In this document: positions 30,227 to 44,587 of the stretch, piece by piece
Layout of the letters: each line of letters opens with the position of its first letter
Numbering within the stretch: position 1 is the first letter of the stretch
NCBI GenBank assembly: GCA_018873245.2
Contig: JAEMBT020000002.1
Span: 11,840,001-11,904,000 of the forward strand
Reading direction: 5' to 3'
DNA: 64,000 bases
Source of the DNA: Archegozetes longisetosus
Taxonomy: Eukaryota; Arthropoda; Arachnida; Sarcoptiformes; Trhypochthoniidae
The notes under the pieces: generated by a model
Seen by the model: only the letters and a program-made list of their open reading frames with translations
Told to the model about the DNA's origin: nothing
Databases searched by the model: none
Made by a program: the position numbers and the translations under genes

Positions 30227-33200
30227 TCTGATTATTACTGAGTAAGCGTTCCATTCCTTTACTTATTCACTACTGCACTAAAGTATTTGCGAGCTTTTTA
30301 TCCCTCACTAACTTTGCATAGATTTCAAACGTATTACGAATGAAGTTAAGAGCAAATGCAATTTATATAAAAATCCGTTGGGGTAACGACAATATTCGTA
30401 TAGTTTTAAGAGAAGAATGCACTTAAGTTTTAGCAAATGGTTTTTGGGTAGTATTGACGCTGCATTTACGAGGCTTTGAACGCTTCAAACGATCTAATCA
30501 TACAGTCTATTCCTGTTATGTCAATCATAGCTCAGGTATCTCTGTTCTCACTCCACTCACCTTATCTATCAAGCCTTCAAAATAGAAATAGACACGCGCT
30601 TATATAGCAGTCGATCGATTTTATAGATCGACAATCATGAATCTGTTCGCTCTATTGCTGTTTGTTTTATACAGAAGTAGGTATTATTACGTAAATAGCA
30701 TGTGCTCGGAGCCAAAGAGGTGATAGGTTTAAGAGATGTAAAGTGATAGTATTACTATTTGAAATGCACTTTGCGTCAATAGTGAACGGTTTTAAGATGA
30801 TGGCAGACATACACTCTCCGGTCGAAGCAATGGGAGTGTAAAAGTGTTGTAAAACTACTGAACAAATATTGTATAGTTGTAGAAAAGAAACTCAATGTTG
30901 GTTTTATAAGAAGTAGTAATATGTTTGAGCTCCAGAATCGCGTACATCATCATTAAAGTTTTCGTGTTCAACTCTAAAACAGTTAGTGAGATTCATCCAT
31001 TATAAAAGCAAGAACAATCCAAAGGTATTTCTTTCCCTGAGAACTTGACGCTATTTGAACGCACTTTTCATACTTGAATCATTACTTTTCATAGTTTTTT
31101 ACGTTATCATACACTTGATGCTATAAATTACTATTGATATGAAAAGAAGAACTTACGGCGATGTGCCGTAAAGAGAAAAAGAAGAGTTAGCAGAAGGAGG
31201 GGAGTTTGTCGGCTGAGCACTACCTTATTACACGGCTCATTGAAGCACTGTTATTATGAGCATTGTGCAACTGCTGTTACTGATTTTGATGTATCGACAA
31301 ATACTGAAGAAAACATGATGATGAGAGCCTATTCACTTTGACTGGTCATTACTCATAAGCTTGTGTTAACCAAAAAATAGCTTCTTTTCAGTGAGCAGCA
31401 GCTCTTACAACGAATGCACCTAAATATAAGTTTTTTCTATAAAGAAAGTTCTGTTTTATTCTTTTTTCTTTTCAAACTATCGAACTATCAAACTATAAAA
31501 CTTCGGTAATTGTAACGATTCCTGAATCACTTTTGTCAATGTCACATCAACTGAATGAAGTTGACCGCTAAACGCTGACCCGTACCGGTTCAAAGCTTAA
31601 TAACTTTTTTCTTACTAATATGCTACTAATGACTGTGAGTTATATAATTTGACAGCAATTCTAACAACAATTCGTAGACTTGCATTGAGCCATTAGCTGT
31701 GTTAAAAGCTCGCATACGTAGCCTGACTGTGGCGAACAAATAGAGAAAGTTTTGCTCTGCTTGTAGTTCTCATCAGTACAACTTGAAGCAAAAAACAGAA
31801 AACATAAACTTTTGTGGAAACAGAGAAAATCATTTTGGCTTAAAGTTATACCCGAGGGCATCATTTTCTAACACAGGCCTCATAACATTCAGATCTATTC
31901 CCATAAACTCAGAAAAAGTATAGCAAAGTGTACTTTAATATAATACACATAATGCTGGCTATACTAGAGCGAGGGGAAAGACATCGAGTAGTCCAACATT
32001 TATGTTACTGTGCTGTACATCTTTTATGAATGTGATTGTGTTCTTATATGTTATGGCTTTGCCTTAAGTTACTCTTGCAATTGACGACATGCATTCTAGA
32101 AGATTACCACCGATACAACTAGTGGCCAAAGCTTTTCTTGTCAATATTATATTGTGTTTGTGTACTTATATATCTTTATATTTTACTTCAACTTATAGCC
32201 ATAGTGTTAAGTAAAATGACTCTTTTGTGTCCTTTTATTGTCGATTGCTATGAAGAAGATATTATTTTTTTTAAATCTTCTACATTCAAGTATTGGCTTT
32301 TCCCTATCGAAACATAGATTTTTCGAAAGCGATAAATCTTTGAAATTTACTGAAAATATTCCGTTGCGTACAGTACTCGGAGAAATAGAGGCACTTCAAT
32401 ATACGTTCTCATTCAATATAATGGGATACACAAAGCCTTGGAGACAATCCTCAGATAAATTATTTTCTGTAAATACAGTATAACTCTATGTGATGGTACT
32501 TCCACAATAGCAAAAAGAGTTAAGCAAAAGCAAAGCATTTCACTTGTAATAATAATAGAAAGTATACAAGTCTGTAGTGAGTAGTCGGCACTTTCATATA
32601 AAAACGTGACTGACATTCCCAAAATTCAACTCAGCTTCAGATGTTATTACAACTAAAGTTGGACATTATTAAGAAAGAATGAGAGAAAGGACGTGATTCA
32701 GTGCGCTTTTACTTGCATTAACATAATTCACTGCTTTCCGTTTTTGCATTATAGTAAGGCATTAGATTTTGAATACCAATATATTCCCCCAATGCATGTT
32801 TGAGTAGATTTTCGCGTACGCCATACATATATTTTCATAAACTAATATATATTTTTTATCGTGCCTTCTATTTCAAAGTCATAGTACTGAATCCCCGTCG
32901 GGCCACAACTCAATAAGTGAATATACTTAGTGTGAAAAAGCCTTAAAGCTGTGGCGTGTGCGATAAGTTTATACATTTCTTTGTCGCATATCTAATATAT
33001 AAGGTTATAAATGTAAAAGTGAGAGAGGGCTTCACCTCACTTCAAACTTCGCTAAACTTACTGATATTGAAAAAATTTCATGTCAAAAAAGAGAGGATAA
33101 ACATTAAATTTGATTGACTTATGAGTTAGTATGAGCTTCACTTCTAATCTCTACTTTCTTTAAGATGTTTTCTAAACTTTAAAGCGAAATATCAAACAAA

Positions 33201-35078
33201 GTCAGTTCAGTCAACAAACAAATGACGTCCCCCTAAAGGACACTTCTTTGCAAAAGACACTTTCATGTCAGAGCTATATCAGATAACTTCTTGTTTGTTA
33301 GTATTAGCAGAAAAATAAATTTAATATAAAAGCTTTTACAGCTGGGGTAAGACTAAGAACAAACTGAACAAAGTTTACTTTCAATACAACAAGTGTTGGA
33401 CATTACATAAGATTATTATTTGCTTACTCACCACTTATCGATGAAAAAGTAGCAAAGATGGTTAGACATATTAAGAAATTGATCATAATTGCAGTAACAA
33501 ATTGTCTTTGAGAAAGTATGACAAAGTAATATTTCACTTAGCAATATAAGCGCACATGTTTAATGGTGTTATGCACGATCACCTTAAGCATCTCTGCAGC
33601 ATATCATCATTATAGAAGACCAACTGATGCCAACTCTACTATCGGATTGAATGCTTTCGAGCTGCTGCTGGATCTGTTTGAGCATCAATGCAGTTGAGAG
33701 CGTGAGACTCAATGTTTCGTATCGGAAATAGCAGCCAACCAAAGCACTGATGCACGTGGTATAACAGCACTAGCTCTGTGCAACTCTGCTCTAGCTCTAG
33801 CTCTAACTCTGCTGCTACCAAATCATGCACTTCTACTGCATGAGAAAATCGATCAAAAAATATTCTCCAAAAAGTTACTTTACAGCAGCGATCAGAGCAA
33901 TGAGAGGCCGACTATAAGTAAAGAGGTTCTGATCTAATGCATAGTACCATAATGTTGAACGTTTTCATATGACAATGTCCATCATCGTAATCAAATTGCG
34001 ATTAGTCCTATCTATATTCAAAGACGTCTCTTTGGGGATGTTCTACCTTTAACTCAATTTAGTTGTTTCGCGTTTGATGCGCTACTCGTTCTGCGATGCA
34101 TCCCATGAATTAAGTATTCCATACACTGAATACAGTACTCATATATGCGATACTTAATGGATTGAGAATCTGCAATCGATAACATGCTTGAAGGGGTTAT
34201 AGTAGAGCTAGGATTGCAATCAAATTGAACGCCAAAAATGAAACCACACTTGTTTTGTTACATTTCCGGAGTTAGTGCTTATTAAATAAGGCTTCATGCA
34301 AGAAGAAATACCAATAGCTTCTAAGGCGCCTTCGCTCCAATAACGAACCAGACCAGTAAAAACCTACTCCACTACAACTCTAATCAAATAAACATAACGC
34401 TAATAATATCTAATTTTCTGGTTCTCATTTTGATCGGTGTCGCTTTTGGCCAAATTACGAATATGTTCTCCTAAGTTATTTAGTTGGAAGAAGTGACCAA
34501 ATCTAAAAATGTTTGCGTCTCGCACTCTGTTCTCTTTGTGTTGTTCAACATTCAATAGATCTGTATTATTCCATTTTATTGAATTAGCTCTTAATTTATT
34601 CCGCCATAAACTTGAATGAGACAACAACTAGCATATAGTATCGCTCATATTTTGCAATATATTCGATTAGTTAAACTCTTTTTTTCTGCTAACAACTCAG
34701 AAAAGTATAGACACAATATATGGAAATTTTCATATGCCATTTGACGTCTGACTACTTTTTATCTCTTGACATTTAATATTAGTGTACGTAACAAACTTTA
34801 GGAGATATAATATCAAACATATTAAGTTGAGACGGGAACAGAATGTATCGTAAGTTATTTTAAGTTTTAGTACACTTTACTTTTTAGTCATGAAACATTG
34901 CGTTTGGGTCACTCCACAGCAAAAATGTCTACAGTCAAAGTGAAAGGCTTTATAGTTAGTTACATGTATTGTTGGTCTCATAAATCTCAATTTAAGTTCA
35001 GATTCATGCCATTGCACTAAAAGCATCAACGATAGAAAAACTTAGTAAAACATCGGATCAGAGGGGATACACATCACA

Positions 35079-35081
<3 letters not shown>

Positions 35082-35129
<48 letters not shown>
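35082..35129. repeat. (GA)24 microsatellite
   Basis: Uninterrupted GA dinucleotides, 48 bases. Confidence 0.95.
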
Positions 35130-35130
<1 letters not shown>

Positions 35131-36269
35131 GGATGAGTTGCATATTACTTATTACACACTTGAAAATAAGTAAGAACGCAAACAATAGTATAGATTGGCA
35201 TCGATTATGAAGCGTAGCAGTAATCTATCCTACTCTTTAAAGAGGGCCACTCGAGACCTTAGGAAAGAATAAGAAAAGAATTGGACAAAACAAGTAAATT
35301 GAGAGCAATGGGAGAAAAATATATTGGCTGTTAGTCTTTTTTGTAAGTGCTTTATTCAGAAAAACCTTTGATATATTCGGGTTTTTGAGTTAAGTCTCAC
35401 AACAGAAAAACAAAACTCGGAAAATAGTAGCAATAGAAGAGAAAAGGGCAAAATGCTCAGCAATGCTTCCAAGAGATTGTGATTTCATTTGATGTTGAAT
35501 GCACACAGCTGTGAAATACTGTATCGCGACCTACTGTAGTATATCCTACTACTACTATATTACTGCTATTCCCAATGGTATATCTTATGCCATTCGAGCT
35601 GTAAAATCGCTTCATAGCTATTCTATGATTCGTATGAATGAATGGCAAAACAAAATGTAACAATTGCGGCAACGATGGCGTAAAAGTTTGATTTCTGAAA
35701 AATTGGATTTCCACTATTATTCTTCATAAATAAAGTAAAAAAGTTGAACTTAAATTTCACCGATTTAACGACGCAAATAATGCAACAATTTTATGCACTA
35801 CCATTACAACTTATATACACAGCAATTCAGTACAGCTTAAGCCGGAATTTGTATCCCAATTCAGTCCCTACTGAGAACTCTTATTATTTTAACATAAAAG
35901 CTTTAGTTTTCGATCTCTTTTTTCAAAAGATTAATACACAAGACTCACGAGTGCGGTACAAAGGATTTGCATAAATCACTAAAAACATCGTTAAAAACAT
36001 AAGTCAAGTTTGTTTATATTTCAGATTTAGAAGAAGATAATTGTTCATCTTTATTCAAACTAAAGTTAGTATAGATATTGTAACTTATAAAGAGAGTAAA
36101 CTGTAATTTAATTTTTGTGCTATTATGCAGAAATATGGCATAATCGTAATCATACAATAAAACAAGCAGTTATACTAAACTGTAGTTCCATTAATGATGA
36201 TTGTATTCTTATTAGCGTATTGCATGCAATGCTGCAATTGTGTTGACAGTCTTTCCTTTCAATATAAGA

Positions 36270-36273
<4 letters not shown>

Positions 36274-36325
<52 letters not shown>
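36274..36325. repeat. (TC)26 microsatellite
   Basis: Uninterrupted TC dinucleotides, 52 bases, the longest simple repeat in the window. It makes a spurious Leu-Ser reading frame. Confidence 0.95.
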
Positions 36326-36329
<4 letters not shown>

Positions 36330-39300
36330 CGAAAGACTTATTTCTATTTGGACTCTTGAGCTCGTCGGTGCTTAATGCTTAACTGCAACTATGCTTGATG
36401 GTTTTTGCATGAAAGAACCTCTTTTACCAGTTAGATAAGTAAAAGAAAGACACACTTAGTGTTAGAGCTCGGCACAACTAATTATAACAAATGGACTCTT
36501 TTCGATACGACATTTAAAATGACTGCTCTGATAAAAACTTCTCATTCAGTATAAGGCATATCGGAGCCAAATAACTGACATTTTGCTCTATCAAAGGGAA
36601 TCATGGCTTAAGTACTTCTATTTATAAAAATAAGATTCATCTCGTCGCTATATGTCTCGCAGAGCAGTCAATGAATAATCATTTGATGATTGATTCATGC
36701 ATGAACAATAGGTATATTCAACACTTCTTACATTGAGTTAGTATTATATTATGTGCCAACTACTAGTAGTCACCAGAAAGGGGTATGTTCTCCACACTAT
36801 AATTACAAGCCAGCTCTCGAATTACATGCAATTTACGCCAGAAGAATATTTTAGTCTATCAAACCTTAAGTGTCGGACTGACTCACGCATATTGCTTACT
36901 ACGGGATATACATCACTATCGATTACCTATCAGAAAAAGTGCTTACAAAGTAGCGAAGCAGCAAAAGTTGTGCTTTAAGCTTGCATACAATCCTTTATAT
37001 TATGGAGTTTACAATACAAGACATTTCAATACCATATCGCTATTTGCCACAGTCTGTACTACTGCTTACACTCAATACTGACTGCTATATTGGCCACTAT
37101 GCTCACTATACATGCTTACTATACTTTATATCCGTCATATTTCTACATTACAATGTTCGGGTTATTTTTTATCAGTTTTCATCAAAATGAAGCTGTATTG
37201 AAATAGAGTATTATGTGCTCTTCTATACACTATAGTATTGTGATTGAACAAACTTTAGCCTTAGATATAACTTGTGAATGATAAGGCATAAAAAGCAAGT
37301 TTTTACTCACCATTTTAGCGACAAACGGACTAGTGAAGCATCAATAAGTTTTTCTGGCACTTTTATAAGTTATTCCACATTACTCTGTACATTAAATCTA
37401 TTGCTCGCATTACTGCATAAGCTTTTTGGTACTGCTCGCATGTATTGCAATGCATGCATTAGAGTCTAATGATCAGAGTAACAGTCGATCGATAACAATT
37501 TAGTAGATCTCAAGGATTATAAGTTACTTCAATTAAATATCAAATATGCAAATTTTAATAACGGCAATCAAAATAAATACATCACATCATAATTGTCTAA
37601 TGAGGCATAATATTTGTAAGAAATTGGCACAAAACACTTATAATGTCAACAAATTGATTGAGTAATTTAGAAACTCGCAGTATCCCTGCTTTACATATAG
37701 CTACATTACCATCATTGTTTTCTTCCTCTATTTTAATCGTACTGACACTACGAAAAAAACTAATAGCATCTAATTCTACTTAATAACTAATCTATAATTG
37801 ATTTTTTCTATTTTATCTTAATCTTCATATTTTGGGCTTTTCTAACAGTCTATGTATTTGTGATAAACATAGAAAAGTTATGAAATAACTCAACATAGAT
37901 TCAAAATCATAAGTGCAAACATTTTTTCTTAGTAAGGGCTTCAGGAGTTATTTACACGTCAAAAGTTTTAAAATTGAACAAATTAATAACAATCTAAAAA
38001 TATAACCTTTGGCTCGGCTGGAATCCTCTATTATAGTATCCTCTATTATAGCTACTCGTCTGTAGAGAAATTGAAATATAACTCAATTTCCAGATAAGTA
38101 TTTTCGTAATTCTAGTGCTATTTGCTAAAAGTCTAAATACTTGAGCGCATAGTTCAACTAATGAAAGTACTAATAAACTTGAACCCAATCAGCAAATGAC
38201 AGACTACACGACTTAAATTGAACAATGTAAAGCGAGAAAATAAATTAATTGAATAATAATTTGAGATAATTAATAAAATGATTATCACCATGTATTAAAT
38301 CGTGAAGATGTTCTCTGATTAGATTTGACATATTAGTCATAATTAAATTGGTGTTTAATTTGAATAACGATCATATTTTTTCCTATAAATGAATACCACA
38401 CTCAAAATAAACAGCAATTTTGTTCTGTCACTTTTCAAATTCAAATATTTATCTCCATTTTAATCTGTTTTCATATGCCTTCTAAACCTCAAGAGAATGT
38501 CCATTAAGTTGATTTACATGATCTTTGTTTTAGGTCATATATTCAAACTTACATAAAGTCTTTGGAGTGCTGTTGTGTGCTATTTGTAATGCTATTTGTA
38601 ATCCTATTTGAATTGGAGATCACACTTTATAGAACTGAGTGAACGATGTATTGTTGGCAATAAATTATATTTCGGACATTACAAATTTTTATTAGTCCTA
38701 AAAGAAATGTCTCATTTGATTTTATGAGCTAATTGTACCAAATCAAACCTTAAACAAATACAAAACCAAAAAAGCTGACCGAAATTTTATTGGATGGTCA
38801 ATAATAAACTTGTACAGAACAAATGTTTGGTCACTTGTCTTCGGTGCTCTTTAAGGCTTGTTTTTGTCAATAGAGAATTGTAATGACTCGTCTGACTTGC
38901 GGTCGTTTTGATCCCTTAAAGCCAAACCAGTGCTAATATTCCGTAATAAACTTTGAGAACTTTCGCCAATCATATCTACTCTTCAGACAATCTACTCCTT
39001 AATGCTGAATTTTGATTGCTATCAGCCATAATTTTCAACATTTTATTAATAGGATTTGGGTGAGTGTAAGTCAGATTGGAGACATTGGACATGCGATACA
39101 CCCAATTGAATAGAAATAAGTTAAATTGTATTACAGTGCAGTTGTGCGGCTCTCACTGTCTCAACCATAATATTGATAGTGCACTACATTCTCTCTATTT
39201 TTCTACTTTCTCAATGCAATATCGTTTCTTCCTTTCACTACTGCATATGAATTTGAAAATCAATCACTGGTACAAAGCTTAGTACATACTTTGGCACAAT

Positions 39301-39657
39301 TTTATTCCAGTAGATTTTTCATATTTATAAATTACCATTAATTTGTGTCTATTCGAATCGTTGTAGTAATTAATTGTTTTTGCTTTAATATTTAATTATA
39401 AATCTCTAATAAATGGTCGATCGTTCAACAATTGTAGATTGAATGGGCGTCAAATAATTTACATGACTTGAACATGCAAAGAGGTGTGAATTATGCTTTT
39501 CATTCATTTTGAACGTAGTATTGAAGATCAAATAGCGTACATGGCAGCTACTTATATGAAAAGCGAACATATCCCTATTTTTAGCTAAACTAAGCAAATA
39601 CCAGGCATCAAATTCTTCAAAACTCATCAGTTCCAGAACTTATCTAAACGAACAATA

Positions 39658-39691
39658 TGAAAAAGTAATGAAAAAAGAGTTACTTTTTCAT
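39658..39691. repeat. Inverted repeat, potential hairpin
   Basis: ATGAAAAAGTAA is followed after 10 bases by its exact reverse complement TTACTTTTTCAT. Arms are 12 bases. No neighbouring gene explains it; it may be chance in AT-rich DNA. Confidence 0.6.
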
Positions 39692-42600
39692 CAATTTTCT
39701 ATTTGATGTCATGTTCATTCAGAAATACTCTTTTCCTCTTTATAAATGCAGAAATCAAAGTACAGTTTCGCGATATAGTTCTGTGCAGTATAGATAAGTT
39801 TCATTTTGCATTACGATCTCAATCATTGCTTCTAAAAATAATACCTCTTTTGAGATTGCAATACTCAACTGATGGTTATGTCAAAAATATCCAATTTCAA
39901 GAAATCATGCTAAGCTTTTATGGATTTATTCCCCTCTTTCTGGTCCCAGCATTTCAAATCAGAGAACGGTTATAACAACTGCACTCACTCTACTGTACCT
40001 CAAAGCCAAACCCTATTTGAAAATACGCTGAAGATAACAATATATAAAAGTAAACTTATGATTGAAAATTCTTATATAGAATTTGTGACTGAAAAACGTT
40101 TGCCTTATATAAAGTGAATTCATCTCTTCTAAGATCTATAACTAATAGATACAACACAACGAGTATAAATTGAAAAAATAAAACCCTTATTAAATAACAT
40201 TTCTTCTTTCAACAAATCTCATCAGATTATTTTCACAAATAATTTCACTCTCATCCTATTATTCAAATCAAATTAATGACACTCTTTTCAATTTGTTCAT
40301 CGATTTCTATGGAATAGAATAAATCAAATCAAATTTGCTCGATATAGCTGCTATTTGTTTCTCAGAAAATAGTTAGCAAAGTAGAACAAATACACTTTCA
40401 GATGCAGGTAAAAGTTTTCTTCCTTCAAAGTGATAGTGCTTGAAAATTTTCAAATTCCACAACTTATCTGAAATTAGGCCTCAAAAAAGAATGCATCTTA
40501 TTCGTGTGACTCTTTGTCTGCTCGCAGTAGTCTGAAATTGAGCAGTGATCAACTTGAAAATGCAAATTTAATTTCTAGAGGAATTGTTGATAAGCGATCC
40601 TTCTTATGCGACAACGCTTTGTTCTCAGGCTTAATCAAGATAAGGGACTCATCACTCACAGCAAAAACTTTTACATTATGGCAATTCTTAATTCTAATGA
40701 GGAATTGTTATGCTTTAAGGCATAATTATTTTATATTTCATATTTTGAACAATGCAGATCTGACTTCAGTTTATTTCCATAATGTTCTTCAATTGAGTGA
40801 GATTGCCTCAAATTAACACTTTGATGAAAAATTACTCCACAAAAATTTATTTCAATACCAAAACCACAAAACCAAGTTCCGAGCATTTGATCAAATTATT
40901 CATTTAGGACTTTTTAGTAAAATTGATTTTATTCATCAGAATTGACTCTAATGTAAACTAAAGAATTTTTGATCACATGCTCATTAGGTTAAAAATGGTT
41001 TATTATTGGCCTCTCATTAAACTTTCATTAGTTGCAAACCAATTAATTTCAATTCTAGAGCTTAAATATTTTTCTCGTTTAATATAAAACAAATCACTAA
41101 TTACTTGTTCTTTCAGCCCAACAGTTTCCTAAGTTTGAATTAATAAAAGCTTTTAATGCATTAGTGCGATCCCATATGTACTTTGAGGTATAGCGTAACT
41201 AAAGTGTACATCTAGAAGTGCATTTAGCTTCAAAAACATTCTTATACTTAAAACTGGATTAAGTCAACTTCTAAAGCACTCAAACTTTCTCTAAGAGAAA
41301 AATTATTTCATTCTCATAAATACTCGCAGGATAGTCAGTACAAATAGAAATTAAAGTTACAAAAAATCTAACTCAAACTTACGCTGGTTCAGACCAAATT
41401 CAACTTTGAAGAACCAAACAAACAACTATGTTGTAACCCTTGGGCATTTACATTAACGGATATTATTGATGAAAATCCATCACATCTTTTAATTAAGGCT
41501 AAAACGCTTGTACTAAAAATATGTACTTAGAATTGTTTGCTGAAGCGATTTGTGCTCAAACGCTTTATCGATCTTCTGACTAAATTTTTTTATGATTGTG
41601 AGGCTTTAATTAATAAAATAAACTTATATAGACGTGATATGGTTCGCATAACTGCTTATTCTATGCTTTATTCGCTATAAATTCAGAATAAGTAAAGAGT
41701 TTGTGCCAGAATTATAAAACTTTGTGTCTGTAAAATGATATAATTAGATTATAATATGCAATAAGGGTCTGGTTAAGCTGTTTCGCAAATCTACTTTTTG
41801 TTAGGAAATAAAGCTATGGTCTCTTTCATTTTCGAAAAAGTTTGTCAAATCGATTTCGCCTATACTAGAACTGAACACAAATTCCAAATTATAGGTAAAA
41901 TTTTCAGTACTTAGTGTATTGATTAAGATTTTTTTCTGGCTTTCAATCATGACTATTCAATATAAAAGTTCATGAGCTTAAAAATATGAGTTTCGAGCAC
42001 AAAATTTGCATACTTTGTGAAGCACTGTATTGAAAACTCAACATATTTTAGGAATATTCATCATTAGTTCTTCAAACATAATTGAAAAATTGTTCACATT
42101 TCGATCAGAAAGATAAAAGCACAAAAAGTTTACAAAATCAATGCTAAGTTGAAGTTGAAAAGTATATGAGAGAGTGATGCTATCTTAAGATAGGTGCTAA
42201 CGAGGAAGTGTTATTTCTGCAAAGTGCCGTAATTGGCGCGTCTCGTTTTCACCGACCATTGAATTTTTGATATAAGATTTTGAACAATCTTATAGTTTAG
42301 TGCGAGTTTGAGTTAAGGCCATTTTTTCTGTAGAGCACACAACAAAATTGCTTGTTTGAAGTTGAAAAATGCCATAAAAGATAACTGTTAAGATTTGTTA
42401 AACTCATATTTTTTACGAACCGAAATGGTTCTAACGAAATATAGCCTAACAACAAATTTTAAAAATCGATCAATTTATACTTTTTGGGTCCAATCGAATT
42501 CTCAATCTTTTTAACGCTAAATTTAACACGAATTTAGAAAATGCGTTATCTATTATTAATGAGAAGATGAATAATTGCTTTCAATTAGTATACATACAGA

Positions 42601-43630
42601 TAGAGCCATTTGAGACAAACTCATTCAAACTGTTGACTGATTTATGTGAAACTACTATAGTCTTGCTTACAAGCAATCTAGATTTAGTTTCAGATAGTTT
42701 ACATAAGTGCCTATACGTCCAACCGGTCATCGAAAAAGATGCGATAACTCTAACAAAAGATGAGCTTTTATGTCATGCCTACTACTAGTCATTACTTGTT
42801 CGACACTTTGGTTGCTTTGCTTTGATTATGCCGAGCAAAACGACTACGTCGCTCATAACATGCTAATTTTGGTTGCAAATCTAAAGTTCAAGTTAAAACT
42901 GACGACTAACTTTCAATAAAATTTTTAATTCATGAACTCGAGGTCATAATAAATGAGAAAACTTGTCTTTCAGTAAACATTCTTAAGTGATAACGGATTT
43001 AAAGAGTAGATCCAGTTATTTATTAAGTAACTCTATTAGATGTCATTTCAAAAATATGGATCATTATTGAGTAGAATTTCTCATTTTTCAAGTTATACTA
43101 ACATTAAAACTGTCTGAAGGCAAAAATTGAGCAAGGATTCAAAAATGAAAACTCTACATTAAACCTATAGCAGCTCTTCTGTACTCAGAAACTTAATAAT
43201 CGTTGATAGCAACTGGAAGCGATGCGTTACGACGGCATCATTTCCATCAGACCATAATATTGAAGTTGTTAATAAACTTATAGAATATTCAATATAGTAA
43301 TCAAACTAACTTAGAAATCAAATTCAGCAACAAATTGATGCACATCCCAAGCAAGTTGACATATCGAAGGCCTTTTCTTGATGTTATGGAGGATTATAAA
43401 GTTTCTGACTGCACACAATTGCTTAATTGAAGAATTGATTGGTTTGAGGCAAACTCGTTAGTCAAAGTAGAAAAGTTTATACTGAAGTTAGAGGTCGTTC
43501 TGTTCACTATGTTCAATGCATTGATTGCTGTATTAGTGATAGCTATTGCCTAAGCCTTCACGAGTCAAAATATAAACAATTCCCCTTTTTGAATAACTAA
43601 AAAGTATTTAATAGTAAAAAATTTGAAATA

Positions 43631-44472
43631 ATGAACAAATTCAGTAGTGAGAAGACAGATCCGCGACAGTGCCTCTACAGGTTAGGCAATAATATTAGGA
43701 AAACAATATCAAAAGCATTGAATCAAAGCGACGATCAATTAAATGATGATTTGAAACAAGCGATCGATTGCCTCAGGAATACCATCGATAAAGAAGAAGA
43801 TAATAAACAACTGATTGATTACGAAACTTTGTCTCTAATTCACAAATACTTACAACGAATTGATAGAGATTATAATCTCTTTTTCTATCAACTTATCGAC
43901 CAATGTCGTGTTGTTTTACCACAAGCTCGAAAGGTTTGACAATTTTATCAATAATTCAATTAATAAAAAATTATTTATTGAACAGAATGAAGAATTGGAG
44001 GACAGATTAACCAAATTGAGGTTTAATGAAGCGAATAAAGAATATAATTCAATGACCAATGGATTCCATAGAATAAAAACCAAGACTAATAGTGAAAATA
44101 CAACATCGTTTGCGAGCGAATGTACGATTTTAAATCAAAACTTATCTAAAATTGTTTTATTTGGTTATTTATTTATTCAAACAATTAGTTCGTGAATTGC
44201 GACCAACATTGATAGCAACGATTAACGCATTCCTGACAATTGGCGGAACATTTTTCTTCTGCTATAAAGCGGTTGAATACGCGCTACCAGAGCCGAACAT
44301 AACAGCGGTAATTAACGATATACTAATATATTTATAATTTAATGCATATTTTGACCAGTTTATTCAAACTACATTTTTATATTTCATTTGATTACAGCAA
44401 GTGTTGTTTGGTTTAATCGCAGCACTAATCGTAGCGATCGCTGAGATGTACTTTTTAGTCAGAATCATCTAA
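43631..44472 (+). CDS. TMEM199: TMEM199/VMA12-like V-ATPase assembly factor
   Basis: ER membrane protein of the Vma12 family that helps assemble the V0 sector of the proton pump. Exons: 43631-43933, 43986-44121, 44189-44307, 44398-44472, giving 210 residues (human about 208). The conserved middle is NEELEDRLTKLRFNEANKEY, matching the family's residues just before the membrane part. Two hydrophobic segments follow: about residues 152-174 (ATINAFLTIGGTFFFCYKAV) and 187-208 (LFGLIAALIVAIAEMYFLV), with a very short C-terminal tail. The donor of intron 2 was chosen at 44122 because it gives a 67-base intron and a good FRELRPTL join; other donors would make introns of 25-35 bases or break phase. 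It converges on INO80E with only 115 bases between stop codons. Confidence 0.92.
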
Positions 44473-44496
44473 CACTGAAATTTAGAGAAAACTATT

Positions 44497-44502
44497 TTTA
44501 TT
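44497..44502 (-). terminator. Candidate poly(A) signal of INO80E
   Basis: AATAAA on the minus strand, 86 bases past the INO80E stop. It lies inside the likely TMEM199 3' UTR. Confidence 0.4.
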
Positions 44503-44541
44503 AATTTTAAGAAATTTATAAATTATATAATCAAGTGATAG

Positions 44542-44547
44542 ATTAAA
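44542..44547 (+). terminator. Candidate poly(A) signal of TMEM199
   Basis: ATTAAA 70 bases after the TMEM199 stop codon. Confidence 0.4.
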
Positions 44548-44587
44548 TATATATGAAATGAGTGAACATTATTTGACATATAAATAA

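Larger units (their letters stand above)
28111..43630. other. 15.5 kb gene-poor interval holding the unseen 5' end of the Dscam-like gene
   Basis: No recognisable protein-coding gene. It contains four or more simple repeats and many short reading frames without family resemblance. Because the next gene upstream (TMEM199) is on the other strand and starts at 43631, the first exon or exons and promoter of the Dscam-like gene should lie here on the minus strand, unless genes are nested. I could not find a convincing signal-peptide exon or further Ig exons. Confidence 0.5.

Noticed and set aside
33639..33830. Minus-strand reading frame rich in Glu-Leu repeats
   Set aside because: It reflects short CTCTAG-type repeats; no splice context or resemblance to a known protein.
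36194..36382. Open reading frame with a Leu-Ser repeat
   Set aside because: It is a translated (TC)26 microsatellite with no family match.
39658..39691. Hairpin as a microRNA precursor
   Set aside because: Arms of only 12 bases and an AT-only composition are too short for a miRNA precursor; recorded as a simple inverted repeat.
42567..42788. 73-codon plus-strand frame upstream of TMEM199
   Set aside because: No recognised domain, no neighbouring exon in phase, and composition like the surrounding non-coding DNA.
44133..44188. Introns of 25 or 35 bases in TMEM199
   Set aside because: The 25-base choice is implausibly short and the 35-base choice breaks phase; the donor at 44122 gives a 67-base intron and a good family match.
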